Origin: Nitrososphaerota archaeon
GTDB taxonomy: Archaea; Thermoproteota; Nitrososphaeria; Nitrososphaerales; CADDZS01
Reading direction: 5' to 3'
Length of the DNA: 64,000 bases
NCBI GenBank assembly: GCA_021325255.1
Contig: JAJPHP010000065.1
Location: forward strand, 16,403 to 80,402
A program made the position numbers and the translations under genes. Below are positions 44,184 to 52,898 of the stretch, in pieces (the stretch's first letter is position 1; each line of letters opens with the position of its first letter). The notes under the pieces were generated by a model, which saw nothing but the letters and a program-made list of their open reading frames with translations, was not told the DNA's origin and searched no databases.

Positions 44184-44528
44184 TCATTTCCTGCATTCTG
44201 CCCTTACAGTTCTGATCACGGCCACAAGCTCCTTTGAGTCTGTATCATCGAGAGTATCAAAGGTCGATTTGATTTCTTGGACGAAGACACTTTCAATTAC
44301 AATTGAACCTGCCCCGAACATGGTTCTCAATGAATCAGAAAACTTGTCAGGGTATTTCAGGATGTCAGTCTTGATGAGCTTGAAAGTGTTGATAAAGTTC
44401 CATATCACTACTTTGGCTGCCGACGAGCCGTAGCGGCAGAGGGCCCGCTCCACGCAATCTGTAATCTTGAGGGCGAGTTCGTCAACTGGCCCTTCACCCG
44501 TATTTGAAAGCGTCATCCTCCGTGACAA
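44184..44528 (-). CDS. Small protein of unknown function
   Basis: 114 residues, mixed helical pattern with ALCRYGSSAAKVVIWNFINTFKLIK and a later FGAGSIVIES. Codon use and residue composition look natural. Short acidic proteins of this type are known among Thaumarchaeota but I cannot name the family with certainty. It lies upstream of the coiled-coil operon in the same direction, 276 bases away. Confidence 0.5.
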   Translation of the reverse strand: MSRRMTLSNTGEGPVDELALKITDCVERALCRYGSSAAKVVIWNFINTFKLIKTDILKYPDKFSDSLRTMFGAGSIVIESVFVQEIKSTFDTLDDTDSKELVAVIRTVRAECRK

Positions 44529-44765
44529 CCTTTGAAAGGAGAAGGAGATTTGCTACTACGCCTCGCTTCGAGCGATAATATGAGACCTGCGTAGGCCCAG
44601 CCAGAAGTCAAGATACGGATTTCAGCTGAACTTGACTGGGCAGAATATTTGTTTTGAAGAGAGCCATTCTCTCACAGATTATGCAGGCTCCAAGATCCTC
44701 TTTACATGTGCGCCCCCATCGCAGTCTGCCAGAAGGAATTCGGATCTCTTCCAACGTTCTTGATA

Positions 44766-45491
44766 TTATTTCATTCCCAGCAGTTTCCTTCCTATCTCCT
44801 TGTCCTCTTGAATTTCCCTGCCGGTTCCTTCGGCGATTACTCTTCCTGAGAGCATCACGTACACGAAATCCGCCACTTGGATTGCCTTACGCGCATTCTG
44901 CTCTACCATTACAACTGATATGCCGGAGTCACGAATTGCCCTTATCTTTTCCATCATCTTGCTAACGACGATAGGTGCAAGAGCGGCAGTAGGTTCATCC
45001 AATACAAGCAACTTCGGGGCAATCATCATTGATCTTGCGAAAGCAACCATTTGCCTTTCGCCTCCACTCAGTTTCTCTACCTTTGTGCCAAGGTATTGCC
45101 TGAGCTCTGGGAATATCGAGATCATATCGTCCATCCTCTCCCTGATTTTTTGCTTTGAGAGATAGTAACCTCCTATTCTGAGGTTCTCCCTTACGCTGAG
45201 GTTTGGGAAGGTATTCTGTACCTGGGGGACGTAACCCATGCCCATACGATTGACTGCGTCCAGCGGGACACCGGTTGTTTCACGCCCTTCGAAGACAATC
45301 TTGCCCGAGAAGGGCTTGATCAGACCAACAACCGTCTTGAGCAATGTAGACTTGCCAGAGCCGTTCGCACCGATTATACCGACGATTTGTTTTTCCTCCA
45401 CGGCAATTGAAACATCGTCTACGACCAGCGATTTGCCATATCCTGAGGAAACATGTTCAACGGACAGCACCGGTGGCTTTACCATCTTCAA
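44766..45491 (-). CDS. livF: Branched-chain amino acid ABC transporter ATPase LivF, locus 2
   Basis: 241 residues. Walker A GANGSGKST (about 39-47), signature LSGGERQMVAFARSMM and Walker B LLVLDEPTAAL. Last gene of an intact operon in the order livK-livH-livM-livG-livF. ATG start, 10 bases after livG. Confidence 0.93.
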   Translation of the reverse strand: MKMVKPPVLSVEHVSSGYGKSLVVDDVSIAVEEKQIVGIIGANGSGKSTLLKTVVGLIKPFSGKIVFEGRETTGVPLDAVNRMGMGYVPQVQNTFPNLSVRENLRIGGYYLSKQKIRERMDDMISIFPELRQYLGTKVEKLSGGERQMVAFARSMMIAPKLLVLDEPTAALAPIVVSKMMEKIRAIRDSGISVVMVEQNARKAIQVADFVYVMLSGRVIAEGTGREIQEDKEIGRKLLGMK

Positions 45492-45501
45492 ACACCTACG
45501 T

Positions 45502-46266
45502 TTACTCGCCTAGATACACGTCAATAACGGACTGTTCCCTTGAGACCTCCTCCGGTGTTCCCGAGAAGAACAGCCTTCCTTTGTTTAGGACGAAAGCAAA
45601 ATCTACTCTCTCAAAGACCAGATCCACTTTGTGCTCGATAACAAAGATAGTAACTCCGCGTTCGCGCCTCAAGTGTTCTAGCAGATCAAAGATCTTTGCG
45701 GCCAGGGTCGGGTTAACCCCCGCAGCAGGCTCGTCGAGCAAGAGCATCGTCGCGTCGGACATGAGAGCCCTCCCGATCTCAAGGAGCTTTAGCTGTCCAC
45801 CCGAGAGGATCGAGGGCGACTCATTAGCATATTTTTCAATATCAAGAAATTTTAGGTGCTCATAGGCTCGTCTGATTGCTTTCTCCTCATGTTCCTTCCA
45901 CCTTCTCCTATTGAACAGAGCTGGGAATAGACCTTCTCCAATTTGAGCTCTGTCGGCAAGTAGCATATTCTCGATAAGAGTTAGGCGCGGGATAATCTGT
46001 GGAGATTGGAAGGTGCGATATACCCCCTTCTTAAATACCTGGTGGGGCCTCAAACCAGTAATGTCTGAGTTACGAAATAAGACTCTGCCTCCGTCTGGTT
46101 TAAGTGCGCCAGAGACCAAGTTAAACAGCGTCGTCTTTCCACTCCCGTTTGGTCCAATCAGGCCGGTAATACTTCCCTGGTCAATCTGAAGGGTAATTTG
46201 GTCCGCGGCCACCAGGCCTCCGAAGCTCTTCGAAAGGCTCTCCACCCTGAGAATTGGATCCGCCAT
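45502..46266 (-). CDS. livG: Branched-chain amino acid ABC transporter ATPase LivG, locus 2
   Basis: 254 residues. Walker A GPNGSGKTT, signature ILSGGQLKLLEIGRALM (complete, unlike the locus 1 LivG), Walker B MLLLDEPAAGV and H-loop EHKVDLV. One base separates it from livM. Confidence 0.93.
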   Translation of the reverse strand: MADPILRVESLSKSFGGLVAADQITLQIDQGSITGLIGPNGSGKTTLFNLVSGALKPDGGRVLFRNSDITGLRPHQVFKKGVYRTFQSPQIIPRLTLIENMLLADRAQIGEGLFPALFNRRRWKEHEEKAIRRAYEHLKFLDIEKYANESPSILSGGQLKLLEIGRALMSDATMLLLDEPAAGVNPTLAAKIFDLLEHLRRERGVTIFVIEHKVDLVFERVDFAFVLNKGRLFFSGTPEEVSREQSVIDVYLGE

Positions 46267-46267
46267 G

Positions 46268-47170
46268 TCAAATCTTCACCCTTCGAAGCTTCTCCCTGAT
46301 TATGCCGTCAGGCCTATAGTAGATCACAAAGACAGTAAACAGGCCGAAGAGAATGAAGAGCAGGTTGTTAGAGTCTACGGGAAGCGCGACCGAATCCTTT
46401 AGGATGAGCAACCCTGTTTGAACAGCCGTGTAAATGGCGGATCCGAGTAGCGCGCCGACACCGGTCGAGGAACCTCCGATTATGCTCATGATGTAGACGG
46501 TAAAGGTGACTGCATAGGTGAAGAGCTCTGTTCCCGCAAACCCGATGTATTGAGCGTAGGCCGCGCCGTCGATTCCCGCGATTATCGAGCCGATAACAAA
46601 GACTTGCGACTTGTATCGGAATGTATTCTTTCCGAGCGCATCAGCGAGAACCTCGTTTTCCCTGATGGATTTTAGAACTCTGCCGTATGGCGACACCATG
46701 ATTAGCCTATAGAGCAGATAGAAGCCAACAAATAGGGCAGAGCCAAGGATCAGGTTGGCCGCAACGGAAGTGCCATAGTCCCGTATCCAAGGGAAAGCAG
46801 AAGGGACGTGTGCTATCCCCACGGCACCTCCGAGCGCCGGAACGTTTAGCACGAATATGTTGATGACCTCGGCGAACATAAACGTGGCAAGCGCGAGAAA
46901 ATCGCCTCGCAGGTTTAGGGCAGGAAGTGAGATCAGATAACCAGCGACAGCTGCGATTGCGGATCCGGCTATTGCACCGACCACAAAGGGGTACCCTGCA
47001 AGCGTCATGTAGGCCGAGGTGTAAGCTCCAATCATGAAGAAGGCTACGGTGCCAAAGTTGAATATCCCAGCTGATCCGTACTGCAAATTAACAGTGAGCG
47101 AGAGAATAGCAAAGAGGAGCACCGTGATCGCGGTCGCGCCAATGTATGAAAGAAACTCGACTGAAACCAT
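46268..47170 (-). CDS. livM: Branched-chain amino acid ABC permease LivM, locus 2
   Basis: 300 residues, multi-spanning. LQYGSAGIFNFGTVAFFMIGAYTSAYM is the typical LivM start region and SIRENEVLADALGKNTFRYK the ATPase-coupling loop. Starts cleanly with ATG, unlike its locus 1 counterpart, and is shorter because it lacks the charged tail. Confidence 0.93.
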   Translation of the reverse strand: MVSVEFLSYIGATAITVLLFAILSLTVNLQYGSAGIFNFGTVAFFMIGAYTSAYMTLAGYPFVVGAIAGSAIAAVAGYLISLPALNLRGDFLALATFMFAEVINIFVLNVPALGGAVGIAHVPSAFPWIRDYGTSVAANLILGSALFVGFYLLYRLIMVSPYGRVLKSIRENEVLADALGKNTFRYKSQVFVIGSIIAGIDGAAYAQYIGFAGTELFTYAVTFTVYIMSIIGGSSTGVGALLGSAIYTAVQTGLLILKDSVALPVDSNNLLFILFGLFTVFVIYYRPDGIIREKLRRVKI

Positions 47171-47182
47171 ATTCTCACAAGA

Positions 47183-48130
47183 TTATTTTTGCTGCCAAGC
47201 ACTCTTTCGCGGCCTTCTCAGAACACCAAAGATGCTGGGCCCAGAGCCAGAGATACCACTGGGAAAGTAGAGCATGGCTAGAATCACTACAATGTACGCG
47301 ACCGCTGTGCTGTAGTACACTGGCTGCCCCAGAGCGATTAGGATCGGTATGCTGAAGTTCTCTGCAAAGCTCAATACGAACGCGGCTGCTACGACGCCGT
47401 AGAAGCTCCCTATCCCAGCAAAGATAGCGACCGCGATCACCGTGACGAGGAGGTTTGAGCCGATCGCAGGAGTTACGCCGGCCTGTCCTGCGACGAGCAC
47501 TCCAGCGGCCCCAGCAAGCGCAGAGCCGAGGAACCAGACGAAAAGAATGACTCTCGTCGGCCTGATGCCAGAGGCGCGAACCAGATCAATGTTACTCGAA
47601 GTTGCCCTCATTGCAGCGCCGAACTTTGTGCTTGAGAGGAGAAAGTGAAGGAAGAGTACAAGGGCCGCAGCGAGCGCCATTGTGCCGAGCTGTATCCAGT
47701 TCACAAAGAAAATAGAGACGCTGAACGATCTGAATATAGTTGAGAAGTAAAGCTGGTTTCGTCCCCACACTTGCTGGATTATGTAAGTGAGGGCAAGGCC
47801 ATACCCAACGGATGTGACTGTCGGCGCTATGAAACCTGGTGTGCGCTTCGCAAGTGGTCTGAAGATCGCAAAGTAGGAGAAAGCGCCGAGCAGTCCAGTC
47901 GCAACGAAGGCTACGGCGACTCCCGCCTCAAACCCGAGATTCCACGCCGTGGACACCGTGTACGCCGTATAAGCTCCAAACGTAATGAATGCGGCCTGAG
48001 CGATGTTGGGGAACTTTAGAAGCGAGTACGTCAGCGAAAAGCCGATAGTCGCGAGTGCGAAAATGCTTCCGTCCACTATCGAGATGAAAAAAGTCTGGGG
48101 GAGGAGCTCGAGGATGTTCACTATGCTCAC
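47183..48130 (-). CDS. livH: Branched-chain amino acid ABC permease LivH, locus 2
   Basis: 315 residues. GSIFALATIGFSLTYSLLKFPNIAQAAFITFGAY at the N-terminus; the His of the usual LSHG is replaced in NIAQAAF, so it is a divergent LivH. Coupling loop ATSSNIDLVRASGIRPTRV. Twelve bases before livM and 61 after livK. Confidence 0.9.
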   Translation of the reverse strand: MSIVNILELLPQTFFISIVDGSIFALATIGFSLTYSLLKFPNIAQAAFITFGAYTAYTVSTAWNLGFEAGVAVAFVATGLLGAFSYFAIFRPLAKRTPGFIAPTVTSVGYGLALTYIIQQVWGRNQLYFSTIFRSFSVSIFFVNWIQLGTMALAAALVLFLHFLLSSTKFGAAMRATSSNIDLVRASGIRPTRVILFVWFLGSALAGAAGVLVAGQAGVTPAIGSNLLVTVIAVAIFAGIGSFYGVVAAAFVLSFAENFSIPILIALGQPVYYSTAVAYIVVILAMLYFPSGISGSGPSIFGVLRRPRKSAWQQK

Positions 48131-48191
48131 TCGATGGAAAGTGAGAGAGAAAAAGGGATTTACTTTTCTTCTGCTCCCCGGTGAGCTCCCC

Positions 48192-49502
48192 TTATGAGGC
48201 TAGGTTGATGCCTGTCGCGGGAGAGTAGGAGCCAAATGTAGTGAACCCGTACCCTGTAGCATTGACCTTGACAACCCGATAGAAGGTGTACGACACCTGA
48301 GTAACGTCTCCCGCATTGTTCAACTGCAGAAAACCTGAGGGCCCAACGTAATTCATGCTGACCGGGACCATCTGGTCTCTGATAGCCGTGGCGTTGTATA
48401 CTCCCGCCCGGGCGATTGCTTGGAATGCAAGCATTGCTGCGTCGTAGCTCGTGCTAGTGAAGAGTCCCGGTGCGAAGCCAAAGGTCTGGTTGAAGGCCTT
48501 TTCAAAGTTCACATAGGGTGCGGTGTTGGTTGTGGAGACGGCCGAGGGACCGGTCAGGTTAGTCTGTTGCATATACTGCGCCGCGAGAGGATCTTTGAAG
48601 AATGATGGGTCCTGCAGCTCGATCGAACCCACGGTTGGGATATTCTGCATGTTGAGACTGAGCGCGTTCTTGAATACGACAATGCCGTCTGCGACAAATT
48701 CATCGTAGAAAATGACATCAGGATTTGCCGCCTTTACCTGCTGCATCTGAGAAGTATAATCAGTCTGGCCGGCCTGAATCAGTATGGTGGTGACGATCTT
48801 GCTGCCTAGTAGTGAGCTCAAGCTGTTTGCAAGGCCCTGTCCGAAGGCATCGTTTCTAGTTACTATCGCTACCCTGCTATAGCCCTTTGCATTGACGTAG
48901 GCTGCTACCGCTTGAGCCTGTATGTTGTCGCTGGGAACAGTTCTGAACAAGTAGGGACTGCTGTTTGTGAGTTGACCCGCAGTTGCGGAAGAGGTCACAA
49001 GAAGAATGTGGTTTTGCGTCGCATACTGTTCGACTGTGAGAACCTGCTGTGTTGTTGGAGGCCCTATAACTACCTGGACCCCCTGAACCGAGTAGAGGTT
49101 CTGCAGGTCTGTTAGAGCGGTCTGAGGATCAGTTTGGACATCGTCTATGATCAGCTTTATGGGCTGGCCGTTAATCCCTCCAGACTGGTTTACCTGCAAC
49201 GCCGCGAGCTTGATTGCGTCGACGATTCCCTGACCAGGCCCTGCGAGGGCGCCGCTGAGAGGCTCGAGCACTCCTATCTTTATGGGCGAGCTGATTCCGC
49301 GTCCGCCCCCTGAGGTGTTGTTTGCTGCCGTTACCGTGGTCGTTACTGTCGCGCCGCCTCCGCCAGATGTGACTGTCGTCGCCTGCGTTACTGTTGTTGT
49401 CTTTGTTGACGGCGATGAGACGGATGCCATTGCGGCATAAACTCCAGCTCCCACAATAATTGCTACAATAATCATTCCAACTATTCCAATGTAAGTACGC
49501 AT
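48192..49502 (-). CDS. livK: Branched-chain amino acid ABC substrate-binding protein LivK, locus 2
   Basis: 436 residues. An N-terminal membrane anchor (about 5-27) and a Thr/Gly-rich linker to about 70 hold an extracellular type I binding domain on the membrane, an archaeal arrangement. The domain starts SPIKIGVLEPLSGALAG and continues with VVIGPPTTQQVL and IVTRNDAFGQGLA. Intact, in contrast with the locus 1 receptor. Ligand could be a branched-chain amino acid, another amino acid or an amide. Confidence 0.93.
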   Translation of the reverse strand: MRTYIGIVGMIIVAIIVGAGVYAAMASVSSPSTKTTTVTQATTVTSGGGGATVTTTVTAANNTSGGGRGISSPIKIGVLEPLSGALAGPGQGIVDAIKLAALQVNQSGGINGQPIKLIIDDVQTDPQTALTDLQNLYSVQGVQVVIGPPTTQQVLTVEQYATQNHILLVTSSATAGQLTNSSPYLFRTVPSDNIQAQAVAAYVNAKGYSRVAIVTRNDAFGQGLANSLSSLLGSKIVTTILIQAGQTDYTSQMQQVKAANPDVIFYDEFVADGIVVFKNALSLNMQNIPTVGSIELQDPSFFKDPLAAQYMQQTNLTGPSAVSTTNTAPYVNFEKAFNQTFGFAPGLFTSTSYDAAMLAFQAIARAGVYNATAIRDQMVPVSMNYVGPSGFLQLNNAGDVTQVSYTFYRVVKVNATGYGFTTFGSYSPATGINLAS

Positions 49503-49582
49503 GGGAAGTGCCTCCGATACGGGTCGTATATAGTGTTTGCCTTATTTCCCCAGCGAGAAGAAAAGCTCGGAGTATCCCGCGA

Positions 49583-49972
49583 TCAAGCACGCTTTGCTGA
49601 ATCAGTCGCCGGACCTTGTTCGATTTCTTCATTTTTACAACGAATATCGACGCGCTTGATCCCGATCTTCATCAGGCCTAGCAGACCGGCAGTGAGAATA
49701 ATCGTCGAGAGTATTAAATCCCACGGATCCCTGAAATCCGTGACTCCTTTCACTGCACCCACTGCGATCACTACGGGTGAGACAAAGGACCTGACTCTTG
49801 GAGAGTAAATCAGGATCAGGCCACCTACGATGCCGCATACGCCTAATGCATAATCCAGAGGATTAGCTTGCAACCTCCACCTTGAGAAGTAGTGCGTCAA
49901 GAGTTTCAGAGCGCCCCCGACTATGGCCGCAAGAGCAATCGTGTAGAGGAGAAAGGTCTTCTTGCGGCTCAA
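49583..49972 (-). CDS. Small membrane protein of unknown function
   Basis: 129 residues, four hydrophobic helices (FLLYTIALAAIVGGALKLL, YALGVCGIVGGLILIYS, SFVSPVVIAVGAVKG, LILSTIILTAGLLGLM) and a charged tail. Family not recognised. ATG start. Sits just upstream of livK locus 2 on the same strand, but an 80-base gap and unrelated content give no clear link. Confidence 0.55.
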   Translation of the reverse strand: MSRKKTFLLYTIALAAIVGGALKLLTHYFSRWRLQANPLDYALGVCGIVGGLILIYSPRVRSFVSPVVIAVGAVKGVTDFRDPWDLILSTIILTAGLLGLMKIGIKRVDIRCKNEEIEQGPATDSAKRA

Positions 49973-50356
49973 GGTTCTCGTCGCTAACCGAATTCGATCG
50001 AGGAAATGTTGTCACCTTGCCTATCATATGTCGTTGTAATGATTTCTATATCATAGCTCTTTCTCTTAATGAGAGACAGAAAACCAGAATCCTCCCCATT
50101 GTTTCAAGAATCTCTTCGACCCCGAGTGGCAATATGGCTCGAGCTCTTGTTAATCTTTATCGAGCCCACAAGATTGTCGCCAGGAAGTCTGGTGTTTGTT
50201 GGAATGAGTCTCAATTGGAAAGGATATCGGTTCGTCGATATTAACGAGTTTCCGATATGAAGGTCTAGAGGTGAACTTCACCACGTGCGACAGCGTGAAG
50301 GGAAAGCGAATGAAAACTCTCCGAACAATCCAATGAATGCATTTATCCAATGAGTG
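49973..50356. other. Intergenic region before Rieske gene
   Basis: 384 bases on the 3' side of the Rieske gene. A plus-strand frame at 50069-50260 has some protein-like sequence (IWLELLLIFIEP) but no start or context support, so it is not annotated. Nothing else seen. Confidence 0.35.
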
Positions 50357-50875
50357 CTAGTTTACTCTGCTCGTTCCGACATACACGCTGCCGTTGAGAA
50401 TCTGGACGCTGTACTCAGGTAGAGGGCTTGGCGGCGGACCACCAGTTACGCTTCCATTGTTTGGATTAAAGGTGCCTGCGTGGCAGGGACAGTAGATCGA
50501 GGATCCGCGAAACTGAACCGTACAAATTCTATGCGTGCATATCGCGCTGAAAGCCTTCCACTGGCCGTTCACGCTGACGAGAATTGAACCACCGAAATTT
50601 GGATGGTTGAAATACTCGAATGTTTTTCCGGCGAGAGCACTAAGCTGTGTAATCAGGACATAGCCCGGAGGCGTGGTCACCGTCGACTGCTGTTGTCCTG
50701 TTGTTGTTCCGGAGTCTGACGTGCTCTGAGTTGTGGGCTGCGTCGTTGATTGCACGGTTGTCTGCTGGCTGTTGTCAGAGTTTGGCAGCGCTAACATCTC
50801 TTCAAGTCCCACGATGCTAATCGCGGTGAGAACTGAGGAGACGACGAGACTCCGAAGGAACTCTCGCCTGTTCAA
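50357..50875 (-). CDS. bc-type Rieske iron-sulfur protein, Tat-exported
   Basis: 172 residues. N-terminal NRREFLRSLV is a twin-arginine signal with a hydrophobic segment to about residue 23, then a Thr/Gln/Ser-rich linker (36-68). The 2Fe-2S site has C113-T-H115 and C129-x2-H132; two extra cysteines, C118 and C131, sit where bc1-type proteins form their disulfide, so a high-potential Rieske centre is expected. It lies 3 bases after the small cytochrome b gene and should accept electrons outside the membrane. Confidence 0.88.
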   Translation of the reverse strand: MNRREFLRSLVVSSVLTAISIVGLEEMLALPNSDNSQQTTVQSTTQPTTQSTSDSGTTTGQQQSTVTTPPGYVLITQLSALAGKTFEYFNHPNFGGSILVSVNGQWKAFSAICTHRICTVQFRGSSIYCPCHAGTFNPNNGSVTGGPPPSPLPEYSVQILNGSVYVGTSRVN

Positions 50876-50878
50876 GGG

Positions 50879-51418
50879 CTAGGGCTTCACTAACCCCGCT
50901 GCCTTCAATGTCTTGTCCGCGTGCTGGGATGCCTTGTAGGCAACAACCAGAGTGGTCGATAGCAAGATACCGAGTGTGAAGAAGAGCGGAAAATTGACCC
51001 CTGCGCTCCCCGCGTGAATCACCATTAGAGAGATGGCTGCCAACGAAAGTGTGCCGTGGAAGAAAAGCGAATCGCGAAACCTTTCCAGAAACGCGGCGCC
51101 AGTCAGCCAGACCACTCCGGCGATTGCAGCTGAAATATAGCCGAGAATGATGGCGGTTGTCAGGGGCCAAGTGACAAAGTAAGCGACGTGAAGTATGAGA
51201 AACAGACCTCCGAGCGTAGAAGCGTAAATGTGAATACGCCTCAGCAAATCCAAGTTCTTCGTATACTTGAGCATCTTCCTTCTTAAGAGCATGAAGACGG
51301 CAGTAAAGCCAATGAAACCAAGTGCGAGAATGCCAAGGACGTCGCCTGGAAGGATCAAAACACCTGAAATGAGCATCGACAAGTCACCACGAAATAGAAG
51401 AGCCGAGATAGGTTTCAT
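50879..51418 (-). CDS. Small membrane protein with two His-x13-His pairs (di-heme cytochrome b-like)
   Basis: 179 residues, about five membrane helices. Two helices each carry a pair of histidines: H63 and H77, and H121 and H135. Each pair is separated by 13 residues. That is the heme-ligand spacing of cytochrome b and b561-type quinol or ferric-reductase proteins, so two stacked b hemes are likely. It is less than half the length of cytochrome b of bc1. The Rieske gene starts 3 bases downstream. The pair could form a minimal quinol-oxidising module; ferric-reductase-like activity is the alternative. Confidence 0.75.
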   Translation of the reverse strand: MKPISALLFRGDLSMLISGVLILPGDVLGILALGFIGFTAVFMLLRRKMLKYTKNLDLLRRIHIYASTLGGLFLILHVAYFVTWPLTTAIILGYISAAIAGVVWLTGAAFLERFRDSLFFHGTLSLAAISLMVIHAGSAGVNFPLFFTLGILLSTTLVVAYKASQHADKTLKAAGLVKP

Positions 51419-51465
51419 TTACCCAGGTTCTATTCAATAATGAAGTAATTCCTACATTGCTCTAA

Positions 51466-51738
51466 CTAGCCAGAACTATATTCGTCGCTATCGTGATCAT
51501 CCGAACCACCGAACGACCACCCGCTGTCATGATGGTGATGAAACGTTGGTTGCTGACCAGTTCCAGATACCGTCGAGTTGCTGGAAGAACTAGAAGGAGA
51601 ACCGTTGGCCGCGCCTAGCCCGAGAAAGTGAGCATAACCCGAAGCCAGATTGAACGGGTTGACGAAAAGAAAAACAGCGCCAAAGGCGATTAGTGCGACG
51701 AGCATCACTATTGAAAGGCGCGTCAATTTGTTCTTCAT
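51466..51738 (-). CDS. Small His/Asp-rich membrane-anchored protein
   Basis: About 90 residues from the ATG at 51738: basic start, one membrane helix (LSIVMLVALIAFGAVFLFVNP), a Ser/Asn linker, then an exposed tail rich in His and Asp (FHHHHDSGWSFGG, DDHDSDEYSSG). The frame is open 17 codons further but those residues are unlike a signal. The His/Asp tail could bind Cu, Ni or Zn. It sits 47 bases upstream of the di-heme cytochrome b and in the same direction. No family recognised. Confidence 0.65.
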   Translation of the reverse strand: MKNKLTRLSIVMLVALIAFGAVFLFVNPFNLASGYAHFLGLGAANGSPSSSSSNSTVSGTGQQPTFHHHHDSGWSFGGSDDHDSDEYSSG

Positions 51739-52094
51739 TGTATTCCTCGTTCGGCCCTCCGGCTGGAGTTCCCGTCTTCGTGATTGCACGCTACTCTTCT
51801 AAATATCTGTTTTCCAAAAATGCTCCCTAATCTATACTGAAACGAGGCGGCGAGTTCCCTTGTTGATCCCCTTCGTCGAGGAGAACCTGGAAATTTTGCT
51901 CTTGATGACGCGCGTAACATCTGAAATCGGTGTAGTACGAGGGCGCATCCCCCTCACGGCAAGGGAGATCAAAGCGACTACCGTGTGGCATTTCGCTTGA
52001 GTCAACGTGCTACATTCAGAGGTAGAACGAGAAATGTCTGATCCTGAATAGCGCATATTATTGGTCAGGCTCATTATGTAAGTGCAGTCTTAAT
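51739..52094. other. Intergenic region between His-rich protein and zinc-ribbon protein
   Basis: 356 bases. Carries the promoter of the Rieske/cytochrome b cluster presumably. No gene or RNA recognised. Confidence 0.35.
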
Positions 52095-52571
52095 TCAATG
52101 TAGCCTCTGACTAGTAAGGTTAGACAATGCGTTCCGGTTCAAATACAGAAGCAGCAAGATCATCAGGATACTGACTATGGTCTGACCGGGTGCGAAGGCA
52201 AGCCCCTCAACGTCAAGAAAAGCGACGCCAACAATAGCCCAGCTTTGCTTCTTGAATATACCGTAAGCCGCCACGAGCTCAAGGATTCCAAACAGACCAA
52301 ATATTGGCCAGAGTGGCGCGGAGAATACGCCGCTGGCATTAGTGAAGCTAAAGTCAGAAAAGTCGCTTGCATTCATGAAACTTAGTATGGCCTGAATGAG
52401 CAGGAGTAGCAGTAGCGCGAGCGTCTCTGGCGCAAGACCAAGGCTTGATAGCGTGGCCGTACGGGGCGTGCTTTGTATCCGGAATCCGGCACTCTGCTGC
52501 AAGGGAGCCCCGCAGTTCTGACAATAAGCGGCATCATCATTGCTGACCGTGTTACACTTTGGGCAATTCAT
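52095..52571 (-). CDS. Zinc-ribbon membrane protein
   Basis: 158 residues from the ATG at 52571 (TTG at 52580 is possible). MNCPKCNTVSNDDAAYCQNCGAPL is a zinc ribbon with two CxxC pairs 13 apart. About three to four hydrophobic helices follow (LGLAPETLALLLLLLIQAILSFM, PLWPIFGLFGILELVAAYGIF, TIVSILMILLLLYL). Common archaeal architecture of unknown role. A TTAAATAAA box lies 47 bases upstream. Confidence 0.7.
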   Translation of the reverse strand: MNCPKCNTVSNDDAAYCQNCGAPLQQSAGFRIQSTPRTATLSSLGLAPETLALLLLLLIQAILSFMNASDFSDFSFTNASGVFSAPLWPIFGLFGILELVAAYGIFKKQSWAIVGVAFLDVEGLAFAPGQTIVSILMILLLLYLNRNALSNLTSQRLH

Positions 52572-52898
52572 GGATTGCAATTTCTGGTTAAGATCTTGAG
52601 ACCCTCCCCGAGGTTGATTTATTTAAGTTATTGAAACACAAATGTTCACTGTGTAATACGTAACCCACGGGCCCAAAAATCGTACAATCGAAAAGAGAAT
52701 TCGTCCACTTTGTGTTGAAGTTAAAAAAAGCCTTTTGCCGGTACAGCTTCACGATTACTTTGAGTCAGACGATATACTGCCATATCGATTTAACCGGGAT
52801 TTTGGCTGTCGTTGCATTCTTGTGATTGAAAACAGTCGGTTTATGCGATTTCCATATACGTGGCGGCGCTTACTTCTTCGAAATATCGCGGAAAATAC
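52572..52898. other. Intergenic region between zinc-ribbon and P450 genes
   Basis: 327 bases between divergent genes; promoters only, the zinc-ribbon one listed apart. A reading frame upstream of 52899 exists back to a GTG at 52860 but is not needed for the P450. Confidence 0.35.
52618..52626 (-). promoter_or_regulatory. TATA-like box for zinc-ribbon gene
   Basis: TTAAATAAA on the minus strand, 47-55 bases before the ATG at 52571, leaving a leader of roughly 20 bases if initiation occurs 25 downstream. Confidence 0.35.

Noticed and set aside
50069..50260. Small plus-strand protein with a membrane-like stretch
   Set aside because: No ribosome site, context or family resemblance; only one hydrophobic segment.
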